NCBI RefSeq assembly: GCF_000238075.1
Contig: NZ_JH414504.1
Span: forward strand, 157,709 to 221,708
DNA from: Oribacterium asaccharolyticum ACB7
Lineage (GTDB): Bacteria; Bacillota; Clostridia; Lachnospirales; Lachnospiraceae
Reading direction: 5' to 3'
Length of the DNA stretch: 64,000 bases
Shown here: piece after piece, positions 31,416 to 41,868 of the stretch
Layout of the letters: the number at the start of each line of letters is the position of its first letter
How positions within the stretch are numbered: position 1 is the first letter of the stretch
Position numbers and translations under genes: made by a program
The notes under the pieces: generated by a model
The model's input: the letters and a program-made list of their open reading frames with translations, nothing else
Database searches by the model: none
What the model was told of the DNA's origin: nothing

Positions 31416-33314
31416 ATGGCAGCAAGTATTCTAAATGTGGAAAATGCTTCAAAAAGCTTTCAAAATAAAGTTTTATTTCAGGACGCAAACTTCTATATGC
31501 AGGAAGGAGAAAAGGTAGCCCTAATCGGGAAGAACGGGGGCGGAAAGTCCACTCTTCTTCGTGTAATTGCGGGAGAAGAGGAACTCGACCGGGGAACGGT
31601 TGTAAAGAAACGGAATTTAAAAATTGCCTACCTTCCTCAAGAAACAAAATTTCCGGAAGAGGAGTCGGTTTTACAAGCTCTTATCAAGCATTTTTCGATA
31701 CAGAACACGGTAGAAGAGAAGGAAGCCTTCGGGAAAAAGGTCATGCAGGAACTGGGGCTTTTGGAGTATGATGCCCCCTGTAAGACGCTTTCCGGCGGAC
31801 AGAAAAAGCAGCTTGCTCTTCTTTCCGTTTTAAATGTGGAGCCGGACTTACTGCTTCTGGACGAGCCGACCAACCATATTGATGAAGAGGTGAGCGAGTG
31901 GCTGGAGGGAAAACTTTCTCAGTTTAAGGGAAGTATTCTTTTGGTCAGCCACGACCGCTATTTTTTGGACACGGTTTGTAACCGCATTGTGGAACTGGAG
32001 AGAGAAGGCTTTATTTCCTATGACTGCAAATATGATGCATACCTTGAGGAAAAGGCGAACCGGCTTTCCGCAGAGGTGGCAAAGGAGCGGGCAAGACAAA
32101 ACCTTCTAAGAAAGGAGCTTGCCTGGGTTAGAAGAGGGGCCAAGGCGAGAAGTACCAAGCAGAAGGCCAGGTTGGATCGTTACGAGAAGCTTTCTAAGAT
32201 GCACGGACCTACGGAGGAGGAAGAGTTAAATTTATCTTCCATCTATACCAGACTTGGAAAATCTACTATTTTCCTAAAGGATATTTGTAAAAGCTATGAG
32301 GAGAAGTGCCTGTTTTCCCATTTTTCCTATAACTTTCTTCGGAATGACCGAATTGGCATTATCGGGAAAAACGGAGTGGGAAAGTCTACACTCATGAAGG
32401 TGATCCTCGGAGAAATTACTCCGGATTCCGGTACGGTGGAAATCGGACAGACCGTACGGATTGCTTATTTTCGACAGGAAAATGAAGAGCTGAACGACGA
32501 GGAGCGTGTGATTGACAGCATTAAGGAAATTGCCGATTATCTTCCTACGACAGAAGGTTTGATTTCCGCGGCACAGATGGCGGAACGCTTTCTTTTTACA
32601 CCGGAAATGCAGTTTGCTCCGATTGGGAAGCTTTCCGGCGGAGAAAAAAGGAGGCTTTATCTTCTTCGGATTCTGATGTCTGCACCGAATGTGCTTTTTT
32701 TGGACGAGCCGACCAATGACCTCGATATCGCAAGCCTTATGGTTTTAGAGGATTTTTTAGACCATTTTTCCGGAATTGTCCTTATGATCAGCCATGACCG
32801 CTATTTTCTGGACAGAACGGTAAATCGTCTTTTCGCTTTTCAGGAAAACGGAAGGATTCGTCAGTTTGAAGGAGGATACACGGACTACCAGGTAGCGCTG
32901 CTTTCCGAGAGTCTTTCGGAAGAAGGGCGAGGCGGAAAGGAAAGTTTGGAAAGTACGAAAGGAAACAAGAACGGGAACAGGAACGGAATGAACGGAAAGG
33001 ACGGGGAAGAGGCGGATAAACAAGCGGGGACGGAGTCCGGCGGGAAATCCCGGAGAAAAGAACGGGCGTTGAAGATGAGCTACCGTGAACAGAAGGACTA
33101 TGAGACGATAGAAGAAGAAATCGGAAAGCTCGAGGAAAAAATAGAGGAATTGGATAGACAGAGTGTAGAGAATGCAAGAGATTTTGTTCGTTTGCAGGAA
33201 TTACAGAAGGAAAAGGAAGAAGCGGAACGTCTGCTCAGTGAAAAATGGGAAAGATGGGAATATCTTTCGGACTTAGCGGAAAGAATAGAGACAGGAGAAA
33301 AAAGACTCGATTGA
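31416..33314 (+). CDS. ABC-F family ATPase (Uup/YdiF type)
   Basis: 632 residues with two complete nucleotide-binding domains: Walker A GKNGGGKST and GKNGVGKST, signatures LSGGQKKQ and LSGGEKRR, Walker B 'LLLLDEPTNHID' and 'LFLDEPTNDLD'. The interdomain linker is 'ARQNLLRKELAWVRRGAKAR'-type. There are no membrane segments. The C-terminus (about 520-632) is a charged coiled coil, as in Uup/YdiF. ABC-F proteins act on the ribosome; some give antibiotic protection, but this C-terminal form is more like the housekeeping Uup group. Confidence 0.92.
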   Translation: MAASILNVENASKSFQNKVLFQDANFYMQEGEKVALIGKNGGGKSTLLRVIAGEEELDRGTVVKKRNLKIAYLPQETKFPEEESVLQALIKHFSIQNTVEEKEAFGKKVMQELGLLEYDAPCKTLSGGQKKQLALLSVLNVEPDLLLLDEPTNHIDEEVSEWLEGKLSQFKGSILLVSHDRYFLDTVCNRIVELEREGFISYDCKYDAYLEEKANRLSAEVAKERARQNLLRKELAWVRRGAKARSTKQKARLDRYEKLSKMHGPTEEEELNLSSIYTRLGKSTIFLKDICKSYEEKCLFSHFSYNFLRNDRIGIIGKNGVGKSTLMKVILGEITPDSGTVEIGQTVRIAYFRQENEELNDEERVIDSIKEIADYLPTTEGLISAAQMAERFLFTPEMQFAPIGKLSGGEKRRLYLLRILMSAPNVLFLDEPTNDLDIASLMVLEDFLDHFSGIVLMISHDRYFLDRTVNRLFAFQENGRIRQFEGGYTDYQVALLSESLSEEGRGGKESLESTKGNKNGNRNGMNGKDGEEADKQAGTESGGKSRRKERALKMSYREQKDYETIEEEIGKLEEKIEELDRQSVENARDFVRLQELQKEKEEAERLLSEKWERWEYLSDLAERIETGEKRLD

Positions 33315-33380
33315 CTTTGTCTTTAATTTATGTTAACAATGCTACTATAGTTTTAGCATAGAATTAAAGGAGAAGAGTCT

Positions 33381-34712
33381 ATGTATTCGGTTGCCATTGT
33401 AAGTCCGGAGAAGTCTCTGGAACCAATAGAAAAGGTGATTCAGGACAAGAGTTTTGAATGTCATTTTTATCCCTATATTTATACCCACCTCAGTGACATT
33501 GACAAGATCTATGAGGACTGTCGGAAGAAGTGTGATGTGATTTTCTTTTCAGGGGAACTTGGCTATCATTATATTCTGAAAAAGTTTCCGGATATCCGGA
33601 TACCTTGTGCTTTTACGGCGTATGAACCAATCGATGTTTTATCGATTTTTTTGCAATTTCAGATCGAACACAAGGATATTCCTCTGAATCGTGTATTTTG
33701 TGATTTTTTGACCGAAACCAATCATTACATGGGTGTAAGCAAGTATATTCAGGAGGAAGAACGCCCCTATTTTTACAAAGACAGTCAATATGATTATAAG
33801 CATATTACGGAGTATGCCAAGAAGCTCTGGGATAAGGGCAAAATAGACATGATTTTATCCCGCAGCATCAATAATCTTAAACGTCTGGATGAATTAAAAA
33901 TACCCTATGTAGCGGTATTTCCCAATGAAGAAATGATTCGGAACTCCATACAACATGCCTTGGATGATTTGCGTCTAAGTACCATTGTGGAAGAGAAAAC
34001 TTTGTCCGTTTTATTGCGTCTGCCTTTCTCGGAGGAAGTTGATAAAGATGAGAAGGAATTTAGAGAGGCGCAGGTCTATCAGTTTTTAACGGCATACAGA
34101 AAGGCGAAACATCTTCATTTTTCTATTGAAAAAGGTTTTAATCAGTTCGCCGTGAGTGCGGAGATTTCGATGGATGCGGAGATTTTTCCCATTTTGGAAG
34201 AAATTCTAAACCAATGCAGAAAAAATCTGAATTTTCCATTCCGTCTGGGAATGGGACTGAGCACTTCCATGGAAAGAAGCCGTTATTATGCCGAGAGAGC
34301 ATTGATGGAAAGCAATCACTATAGCAGAAATGATGCTTTCTTTATGGAGGAAGAAGGAAAGATTACGGGACCACTTTCTCAGGAACTCCGTTTGGTGTAT
34401 AACTATAAGAATGAGAAGGCACTTCAGTTTGCAAAAGCACAGGGAATCCATGAAAGTAATATTTTAAAGCTGATTGGACTTTATGAACAGGCTCCGGAAA
34501 AAGCCTTCAATGCACAAAGTTTAGCTGAGCTTTTAGGGATTACTTCTCGCTCAGCGAGCCGGATTTTGGCAAAGCTTTTACAACTGCGTCTTATCCGGGA
34601 AGGGGTAATCGAAGAGAAAAAAAATTCCGGAATAGAGAAAAAGATGCGCCATGGCAGGCCGGCTTTGCACTTTCACTTTGTGAAGGAAAATTTTGAGGCA
34701 AGCTTTTTGTGA
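33381..34712 (+). CDS. Putative transcriptional regulator with N-terminal sensory domain, GGDEF-like middle and C-terminal winged helix
   Basis: 443 residues; not matched to a named protein. The N-terminal ~190 residues alternate strands and helices around 'CDVIFFSGELGYHYILKKF' and 'IDMILSRSINNLKRLDELKI', reminiscent of PrpR_N-type sensory domains. The middle (about 205-325) ends with 'LGMGLSTSMERSRYYAERAL', the pattern of degenerate GGDEF-like domains in CdaR-type regulators. The C-terminus (about 370-443) has a helix-turn-helix 'SLAELLGITSRSASRILAKL'. Ligand and targets are unknown. Neighbours (ABC-F upstream, ftsK 23 nt downstream) give no firm clue. Confidence 0.6.
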   Translation: MYSVAIVSPEKSLEPIEKVIQDKSFECHFYPYIYTHLSDIDKIYEDCRKKCDVIFFSGELGYHYILKKFPDIRIPCAFTAYEPIDVLSIFLQFQIEHKDIPLNRVFCDFLTETNHYMGVSKYIQEEERPYFYKDSQYDYKHITEYAKKLWDKGKIDMILSRSINNLKRLDELKIPYVAVFPNEEMIRNSIQHALDDLRLSTIVEEKTLSVLLRLPFSEEVDKDEKEFREAQVYQFLTAYRKAKHLHFSIEKGFNQFAVSAEISMDAEIFPILEEILNQCRKNLNFPFRLGMGLSTSMERSRYYAERALMESNHYSRNDAFFMEEEGKITGPLSQELRLVYNYKNEKALQFAKAQGIHESNILKLIGLYEQAPEKAFNAQSLAELLGITSRSASRILAKLLQLRLIREGVIEEKKNSGIEKKMRHGRPALHFHFVKENFEASFL

Positions 34713-34735
34713 GAAAGTGGAACGAGTAGGAGTTT

Positions 34736-37321
34736 ATGGCAAGAAAACAAAAGACAAAGAGAACAACGAGTAGAAAGAAGCAGGCAGAACGAAACATTGT
34801 GACGGATTCGAAAATCAGGGAGGAGATAGTGCTGATTATCACCTGCCTGTTTTCCGTCCTGCTTTTTTTCAGCAATTTGGGATTTTGCGGCTTTTTGGGA
34901 GAAATTTTAGTTAAAATACAGTTTTTCTTTTTTGGAACGTTTGCTTTTTTGTTTCCTTTTCTTCTTCTTTTTTTACTGCTTTTTTTTATGGCACAGAGGG
35001 AAAATCCAACGGTTTATCGCAGAATCTTTTCTATCATCATTTTTTATCTTTTTCTGGAAAGCTTTATCGGAACGATATTTTTGGGGAAAGAAATTCCCTT
35101 TGACTTCAACTCTTTATTGGATGGGGGTGGAGTACTGGGGAATGGAATCCTCTTTCTTTTGTCCCGGATTTTAGGGAAGTTGGGAGCGCTTTTTGTTCTT
35201 TTCTTTTTGCTTCTTCTCTCTCTTGTTTTTATTACGGAAAAACCGATAGTCAGTTTGTTTACGGCGTATTCCGTCCGTACTGCGGAAAAGGCGGGGCGCA
35301 AAGCAAAGGAGGACATCCGACGGATTTCGGAGAATGCGAAAGAGGCACTGCGGGAGCGCCGAGAAAAAAGGGAACAAAGAGAGGCGAGAGGAGTGGATTT
35401 TTCCGCGACGGATTTTCATCTGGAAGATTTTGTAGAGGAAAGTAAGGACAACGCCGGAATCCCGTTTAAAGTGATGCGGGAAGAGGGAGGATTCTCCTTT
35501 GAAGAGCTGGATTTAACAAGAGGCTTGGGGGAATCTTCAGACAATCGGAAGGATGAAGAGTTCAGCGAGCGGGAAGGCGGCAGACCGGAAGAGAACAGCA
35601 TAGTGGAAAATGGCAGTTTTACACTAAAGGAAGATATACTCGAATCCCCAATGACTATAGAGGAAAGAGGAAGGTCGCGAAAGCGGAAAACGGAAGAGGA
35701 TTCGGATCTGAAAAAAAGACTTCTGGAACAGGATTCTTCCACAAGGGTGGTGGAGACGGCATCCGGCGGAAGAATTGCATCCGATATGGAAAAATTGCAG
35801 GAGAGAATTGCGGAAAAGAAAGAGGAACAGGAAATAAACCCTGTGCAGGAAACGCCTCCTTATTATTTTCCGCCGCTCTCTCTTTTGAAGTGCTCTAAAG
35901 ACAAGCATGCCGGCGAGAAAAATGAAATAGAAAAGAATGCCAGAACTTTGCAGGAAACCTTGAAAAGTTTTGGAATCAGTGTCAGTATCACCAATGTTTC
36001 CGTAGGCCCTTCCGTGACCCGTTATGAATTACAGCCGGAACAGGGCGTGAAGCTGGCAAAAATTGTATCCTTAAGCAATGATATCAAGATGCGTCTTGCT
36101 GCAGCGGATATTCGAATTGAAGCGCCAATACCGGGAAAATCCGCAGTAGGGATAGAAGTGCCGAATAAGAACAGTCAGGTTGTGTACTTAGGAGATATTC
36201 TCTCTTCTGAGGAATTTCAAAAGAATACAATGCGTCTTGCCTTCGGCGTAGGAAAAGATATCGCGGGGAAGGTGGTTGTGACAGACATTGCAAAAATGCC
36301 GCATCTTTTGGTAGCGGGAGCCACCGGCGCGGGAAAATCCGTTTCCATTAACACTTTGATTATGTCCATCCTATACAAATATAGTCCGGAAGAGGTCAGA
36401 ATGATTATGGTGGACCCGAAGGTTGTGGAATTACAGGTCTATAACGGCATTCCGCATCTCCTGATTCCGGTCGTAACCGATCCGAAGAAGGCGGCACAGG
36501 CACTGAACTGGGCTGTTGCGGAAATGACTAACCGCTACAAAAAATTTGCCAATTTTGCGGTGCGCGACTTGGCGGGGTACAATGAAAAAATTCGGAAAAT
36601 GTCTAAAGAGGAGAGAGAAAAGGAGGGAGTGGACGTTTTACCGCAGATTATCATCATTATCGATGAGCTTGCGGATTTGATGATGGTTTCCGCACAGGAG
36701 GTTGAGGATGCCATTGTGCGCTTAACCCAGCTTGCCAGAGCCTGCGGAATGCATTTGATTATTGCGACACAAAGACCGTCGGTAAACGTCATTACCGGTT
36801 TGATTAAGGCAAATGTTCCTTCCCGAATTGCTTTTTCCGTGAGCAGCGGTGTAGATTCCAGAACCATTATTGATATGAATGGTGCCGAGAAACTCTTGGG
36901 CAAGGGAGATATGCTTTTCTTCCCGCAGAATCTGCCGAAGCCTATTCGTGTGCAGGGTGCCTTCGTATCCGATGAGGAAGTCGGAAAGGTTACGGATTTC
37001 CTGAAAAATCAAGGAACGGTAGAATACAACGAACGCATTATAGACAGCATTGAACAGGGTGAGAGCGGCAATACGGCGGAGGCGTCTTCATCCGACCGGG
37101 ATGAACTCTTTATCGATGCCGCCAGAACGGTAATCGATACGGAGAAGGCCAGCATCGGATTTTTACAGAGAAGATTCAGAATTGGCTTTAATCGTGCGGC
37201 CCGCATTATGGACCAGCTGGCAGAGGCCCATATTGTAGGAGAAGAGGAAGGAACAAAGGCAAGACAGATTTTGATGAGCGAGGAAGAGTTCGAGGCGAAC
37301 TTTGTAAATAAGGGGGAATAA
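34736..37321 (+). CDS. ftsK: DNA translocase FtsK/SpoIIIE
   Basis: 861 residues. Four membrane helices occupy about 30-190, then a long charged linker (190-385). The motor domain follows with Walker A '[17 protein letters not shown]', '[19 protein letters not shown]', Walker B '[13 protein letters not shown]' and '[20 protein letters not shown]'. The C-terminal gamma winged helix ends '[20 protein letters not shown]'. It moves chromosomal DNA through the division septum. Start ATG 34736 follows TAGGAG. fhs starts 2 nt after its stop. Confidence 0.95.
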   Translation: MARKQKTKRTTSRKKQAERNIVTDSKIREEIVLIITCLFSVLLFFSNLGFCGFLGEILVKIQFFFFGTFAFLFPFLLLFLLLFFMAQRENPTVYRRIFSIIIFYLFLESFIGTIFLGKEIPFDFNSLLDGGGVLGNGILFLLSRILGKLGALFVLFFLLLLSLVFITEKPIVSLFTAYSVRTAEKAGRKAKEDIRRISENAKEALRERREKREQREARGVDFSATDFHLEDFVEESKDNAGIPFKVMREEGGFSFEELDLTRGLGESSDNRKDEEFSEREGGRPEENSIVENGSFTLKEDILESPMTIEERGRSRKRKTEEDSDLKKRLLEQDSSTRVVETASGGRIASDMEKLQERIAEKKEEQEINPVQETPPYYFPPLSLLKCSKDKHAGEKNEIEKNARTLQETLKSFGISVSITNVSVGPSVTRYELQPEQGVKLAKIVSLSNDIKMRLAAADIRIEAPIPGKSAVGIEVPNKNSQVVYLGDILSSEEFQKNTMRLAFGVGKDIAGKVVVTDIAKMPHLLVAGATGAGKSVSINTLIMSILYKYSPEEVRMIMVDPKVVELQVYNGIPHLLIPVVTDPKKAAQALNWAVAEMTNRYKKFANFAVRDLAGYNEKIRKMSKEEREKEGVDVLPQIIIIIDELADLMMVSAQEVEDAIVRLTQLARACGMHLIIATQRPSVNVITGLIKANVPSRIAFSVSSGVDSRTIIDMNGAEKLLGKGDMLFFPQNLPKPIRVQGAFVSDEEVGKVTDFLKNQGTVEYNERIIDSIEQGESGNTAEASSSDRDELFIDAARTVIDTEKASIGFLQRRFRIGFNRAARIMDQLAEAHIVGEEEGTKARQILMSEEEFEANFVNKGE

Positions 37322-37323
37322 AA

Positions 37324-38989
37324 ATGAAATCTGATTTGGAAATTGCGCAGGAGAGAGAGTTGTTGAACATTACGGATGTTGCGGCAAAATACGGCATCCC
37401 GGAGGAAGAGCTTGAACTATATGGAAAATATAAGGCCAAGCTTTCTCCTTCGGTTTATAGAAAAAAGGAAGAAAGAGAAGGACGGAAAATTGATTTTGGT
37501 GACGGCCATTAATCCCACGCCCTTAGGGGAGGGAAAAACAACGGTTTCTGTCGGTCTTACCGATGCCTTAAATCGTCTGGGAAAGAAAACAACTGTTGCC
37601 CTTCGTGAACCGAGCCTGGGTCCCTGCTTCGGAGTTAAAGGAGGAGCAGCCGGAGGCGGCTATGCCCAGGTCGTTCCCATGGAAGATTTGAATCTTCACT
37701 TTACCGGGGATTTTCATGCCATTACGGCGGCGAATAACCTTCTTGCCGCCATGCTGGACAACCATATCCAACAGGGAAATGCCTTGGATATCGATTTGAA
37801 GCGCATTCAATGGAAACGCTGTGTGGATATGAATGACAGGGTGCTCCGCAACGTCACTGTTGGCTTAGGCGGTCCCGGAGACGGTGTTGTCAGAGAAGAC
37901 CATTTCATTATCACAGTGGCATCTGAAATTATGGCTATTCTTTGCTTAAGTAAGGATATAGAGGATTTAAAGGAAAGACTATCCCGTATCATTGTAGCTT
38001 ACAACAGGAAGGGAGAACCGGTACGGGCAAAAGAGCTCCATGCTGTCGGTTCGATGGCGGTTCTTCTAAAGGATGCCATGAAACCGAATATCGTGCAGAC
38101 TTTGGAAGGGAATATGGCACTTGTGCATGGCGGTCCCTTTGCCAATATCGCTCACGGCTGTAATTCTATTATGGCAACAAAATATGCTTTGAAGCTTTCC
38201 GACATCGTGGTGACGGAAGCCGGATTCGGGGCAGACCTCGGTGCTGAAAAGTTTTTTGACATTACCTGCCAGCTTGGAGACTTAAAACCGGATTGTGCCG
38301 TGATTGTCGCAACGGTTCGTGCTCTAAAGTATAATGGCGGAATGGAAAAGAATGCTCTTTTGGAAGAGAATCTCGAAGCCCTGGAAAAGGGAATTGTCAA
38401 TTTGGAAAAACATATTGAAAATGTACAGAAGTATGGTCTTCCGGTAGTTGTGTCCATAAACCGCTTTGCTTCGGATTCGAAGAATGAACTGAATTTTATT
38501 GCACAATTCTGTGAGAAAAAGCAGGTCGGTTTTGCCATTACGGAGGTTCACGGAAAAGGTGGAGCGGGCGGAGAGGCGCTGGGGAAGGAAGTTCTGAAGC
38601 AACTGGATAAAGCCGCCGCCTTCCAGCCCGTGCAGACACTGAGTCTTTCCTTGGAAGAAAAGATAGGAAAGGTGGCAAAGGAAATTTACGGTGCTAAGGA
38701 TGTAAACTACAGTCCTAAGGCTAAAAAGGAGCTGGAAAAGCTTTCTTTACTGGGCTTTTCGGAATGTCCGGTCTGTATGGCAAAAACCCAGTACAGCCTT
38801 TCGGATAACCCGGCTTTACTGGGAAGACCGGAGGGATTTACCCTGCAGGTAAAAGACCTTTATGTTTCCGCCGGGGCGGGCTTTGTAGTTGTTCTCACCG
38901 GAGATATTATGACGATGCCGGGCTTACCGAAGGTGCCTGCGGCAGAACGGATAGACCTTATTGACGGGAAAATTATCGGGCTTTCCTAA
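37324..38989 (+). CDS. fhs: Formate--tetrahydrofolate ligase, interrupted by a one-base frameshift
   Basis: The N-terminal part (from ATG 37324, '[20 protein letters not shown]', '[14 protein letters not shown]') and the rest ('[20 protein letters not shown]', '[15 protein letters not shown]') are both clear Fhs sequence but in different frames. One extra A in the run of six at 37461-37466 explains it; with five, the reading is continuous and about 554 residues, the family's normal length. The enzyme makes 10-formyl-THF from formate, THF and ATP. All downstream motifs are intact, which argues for a recent mutation, phase variation or a sequencing error. Read literally, the first frame stops at 37512. 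Confidence 0.85.
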
Positions 38990-39029
38990 GAGGATGCCTG
39001 TCAGAAGAGAGCGGAAAGAAGGAAATAAA

Positions 39030-40523
39030 ATGTCTCAGTGGATAGATGCCTTAACAGCCTGCCGGGTTCTTTTGGGGGATCCGACAAAGGAAGAATTACA
39101 GAGTATTTCTTATGACTCCAGAAAAGCGAAGGCGGGAGATTTATTTCTCTGCCTGAAAGGAACGAAACTGGATTCTCATGACAAGATTCCGGAGCTGATT
39201 GCTTCCGGCGTTCGAATTTTTGTAGTGGAAAAAGAACTGGAAGAATTGCATTTAGCGGATGCGGAGCGAGATAAGCTTTGTATTGTGAAAGTAGAAAACG
39301 GGAGGGAGGCGCTTGCAGAACTATCAGCTTTTTATTTTCACTATCCGTCAAGAGAGATGCTGATGATCGGGATCACCGGGACGAAGGGAAAAACCACCAC
39401 TGCAAGCATGGTGCGGAGCATTTTGGAAGAAGGCGGATATCGCACCGGGCTTATTGGAACAACCGGAATTGATTATGCGGGAATTCATGAAGAAAGCAGA
39501 AACACTACACCTGAATCTTATACGCTTCAGGAAACTTTTCGGAAGATGAGAGAAAAGGGTTGCACTGCAGTGGTAATGGAAGCCTCTTCCCAGGGTTTCA
39601 AAATGCATAGAACAGATGAAATTCTGTTTGACTACGGCATTTTCACCAATATTGAAGAAGACCATATCGGTGAAAATGAACACAAGGATTTTGCAGAGTA
39701 TAAATATTATAAGTCCTGCATTTTTAAGCAGTCGAAGATAGGGCTTGTCAATCGCGACGCCAATTTTGCGGAAGAATTTTTGGAAAATGCCCCCTGTCCC
39801 TGTTACACCTTTGCCCTGGAGAACATGGCGGATTTTCAAGCGAAAGAAATTGAGAATTTACGGCAGGACGACTTCATCGGAACCTGCTTTACCTTCCTGC
39901 ATGGAGAAGTAAAGGAACGCATTTTCAACCATCTTCCCGGAGCCTATAATGTATATAACGCTCTGGCAGCGGTTTCTTTAGCGTGTCTTTTGAAGATTCC
40001 GATGGAGAAGATAAAGCATGCTCTTTCCAAGATTAAAGTGAACGGACGTATGGAGGTTGTTCTGCAGAGAGACGGACATACGGTGATTGTGGACTATGCA
40101 CATAATGCGATGGGAATGAAGAACCTTTTGCAAACGCTTCGCTCCTATAATCCGGGCCGCTTAATCGTGGTTTTCGGCTGTGGCGGAAATCGTTCTAAAG
40201 ATAGAAGATACGGGATGGGAGAAGTTGCAGGCGAAATGGCGGATTTCAGTATTTTGACCGCAGACAATTCCCGTTATGAAAAGACGGAAGACATTATTGC
40301 CGATATTGAAAGTACCTTGTCGAAAAAAAGCTCCGCTTACATTGCCATTCCGGACAGAAGAGAGGCCATTGCCTATGCTTTAGCACATGCAAAGCGTGGA
40401 GATCTTATTGCTGTAATCGGAAAGGGACATGAGGAATACAATGAGGTTAACGGGCAGTTGACACACTTTGTGGATCGGGAAGTGATTCTGGAAGAAGCGG
40501 ATAAATTGGCGGAGAAAAAATAG
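39030..40523 (+). CDS. murE: UDP-N-acetylmuramoyl-tripeptide synthetase MurE
   Basis: 497 residues. Mur-ligase motifs: 'SISYDSRKAKAGDLFLCLKG', P-loop 'MIGITGTKGKTTTASMV', 'HEESRNTTPESYTLQ', 'FTNIEEDHIGENEH' and 'VIVDYAHNAMGMKNLL'. The position that selects the third amino acid reads DNSR; DNPR is usual for meso-diaminopimelate enzymes, so DAP is likely but not certain. It adds the third residue to the peptidoglycan stem. Start ATG 39030 follows GAAGGAAA. murF follows after 1 nt. Confidence 0.92.
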   Translation: MSQWIDALTACRVLLGDPTKEELQSISYDSRKAKAGDLFLCLKGTKLDSHDKIPELIASGVRIFVVEKELEELHLADAERDKLCIVKVENGREALAELSAFYFHYPSREMLMIGITGTKGKTTTASMVRSILEEGGYRTGLIGTTGIDYAGIHEESRNTTPESYTLQETFRKMREKGCTAVVMEASSQGFKMHRTDEILFDYGIFTNIEEDHIGENEHKDFAEYKYYKSCIFKQSKIGLVNRDANFAEEFLENAPCPCYTFALENMADFQAKEIENLRQDDFIGTCFTFLHGEVKERIFNHLPGAYNVYNALAAVSLACLLKIPMEKIKHALSKIKVNGRMEVVLQRDGHTVIVDYAHNAMGMKNLLQTLRSYNPGRLIVVFGCGGNRSKDRRYGMGEVAGEMADFSILTADNSRYEKTEDIIADIESTLSKKSSAYIAIPDRREAIAYALAHAKRGDLIAVIGKGHEEYNEVNGQLTHFVDREVILEEADKLAEKK

Positions 40524-40524
40524 A

Positions 40525-41859
40525 ATGGATTTTGAAAAACTCTTCTTAGCAATAGAAAAAATCGTAGTGGATTCCCGGGAGGATTGCTCTTCTGCACTTT
40601 TTGTGCCCATTCGGGGAGAAAAAGTAGACGGACATCACTTTATCCCGATGGCAATCAGCCATGGAGCAAAAGAAATCTTCACGGAGGAGGACTTTTCCGA
40701 TTTGGGAAAGCAGTATCCGGATGTACATTTTCACAGGGTGGAGAATACCCTGGCAGCGCTCCAGGATTTTGGTGCATATTGCCGAAGGAGGTATAGGGGA
40801 AAACTCATCGGCGTTACGGGATCCGTCGGAAAAACGACCACAAGAGAAATGATTGCCACGGCTCTTTCTTCCGAAAAAACGGTATTCCAAACAAAAGGAA
40901 ACGCCAATTCCCAGATTGGTGTTCCGATTACACTTTTTCATATGGCCAAAGAAGAGAGGGAAATCAGTGTTATTGAGATGGGCGTATCGATTCCCGGAGA
41001 GATGGAGAAGTTGGCACGAATGGCCAGTGTGGACATGGCCGTCTTTACCAATATCGGCACTGCCCATCTTGAAAATATGCAGACAAAAGAGAACACCTGT
41101 TTTGAGAAGATGCATATTCTTATGGGAGAAAATAGAACGGTTGGTCTCTACCTTCCGAAGAAAGATCCGATTCTCTCTGTTCTGGATGAGAAAAAAATCT
41201 ATGAAATGGGATTTTTGGGTGGAAAGCGGGAGGACAGGGAAGGCTCTGTAAAAGGAAGTTCAGAGAAAGAAGAGAGAATTCATCTCAAGTTATCTTTCTA
41301 TGAAAAGGCCAATATTCCGCTTTCCGTTCCGGGAGAACATATGCAGGAAAATGCGGGAATTGCCTTACTGCTTTCGAAAGAGCTCGGGGTTTCAGAAGAA
41401 GCGGCAAAAAAAGCGCTTTTCACTTTTACGGGACTACCCGGGAGAGGTGAGAAAATTCAGACGAAGAAGGGAATTACTATTCTGGATGACAGCTATAATG
41501 CTTCTCCCGATTCCATGAAGGCCAGTCTCCATGTTCTTTCTGCAGAAAAGGGAGGAAGGAAAATAGCGGTTCTGGGAGATATGAATGAATTGGGAAGAGA
41601 TGAATTGCTTTTACATAGAGAAATAGGAGAAGAACTTCGAAAGCTTTCTATTGATGTACTTTTTACGTTGGGAGAAAAATCGAAAGAAATATGGAAGGGT
41701 TTGGGCGAAAAGAAAATTCCGGGAGAAGCCTGTACTTCTCTTTCCGCTTTGACGGAGGCAGTAAAGGATGAAGTAAGGGCGGGTGACACGGTTTTGTTTA
41801 AAGCCTCCCATTCGCTCTCCTTATCAACGGTTATTAACAAGCTTTTGGAAGAGGAATAA
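40525..41859 (+). CDS. murF: UDP-N-acetylmuramoyl-tripeptide--D-alanyl-D-alanine ligase
   Basis: 444 residues. N-terminal 'VVDSREDCSSALFVPIRGEK', P-loop 'GVTGSVGKTTTREMIATAL', 'IEMGVSIPGEMEKLARMASV', 'FTNIGTAHLENMQTKENT' and 'ILDDSYNASPDSMKASL' are diagnostic of MurF. It adds D-Ala-D-Ala to complete the UDP-MurNAc pentapeptide. Starts 1 nt after murE. Confidence 0.94.
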   Translation: MDFEKLFLAIEKIVVDSREDCSSALFVPIRGEKVDGHHFIPMAISHGAKEIFTEEDFSDLGKQYPDVHFHRVENTLAALQDFGAYCRRRYRGKLIGVTGSVGKTTTREMIATALSSEKTVFQTKGNANSQIGVPITLFHMAKEEREISVIEMGVSIPGEMEKLARMASVDMAVFTNIGTAHLENMQTKENTCFEKMHILMGENRTVGLYLPKKDPILSVLDEKKIYEMGFLGGKREDREGSVKGSSEKEERIHLKLSFYEKANIPLSVPGEHMQENAGIALLLSKELGVSEEAAKKALFTFTGLPGRGEKIQTKKGITILDDSYNASPDSMKASLHVLSAEKGGRKIAVLGDMNELGRDELLLHREIGEELRKLSIDVLFTLGEKSKEIWKGLGEKKIPGEACTSLSALTEAVKDEVRAGDTVLFKASHSLSLSTVINKLLEEE

Positions 41860-41868
41860 GGAGTTGAT

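Noticed and set aside
37459..37468. Programmed -1 frameshift at an A-AAA-AAG heptamer in fhs.
   Set aside because: The heptamer is present in the zero frame, but joining the two fhs parts needs +1 (or -2), so classical -1 slippage does not restore the protein.
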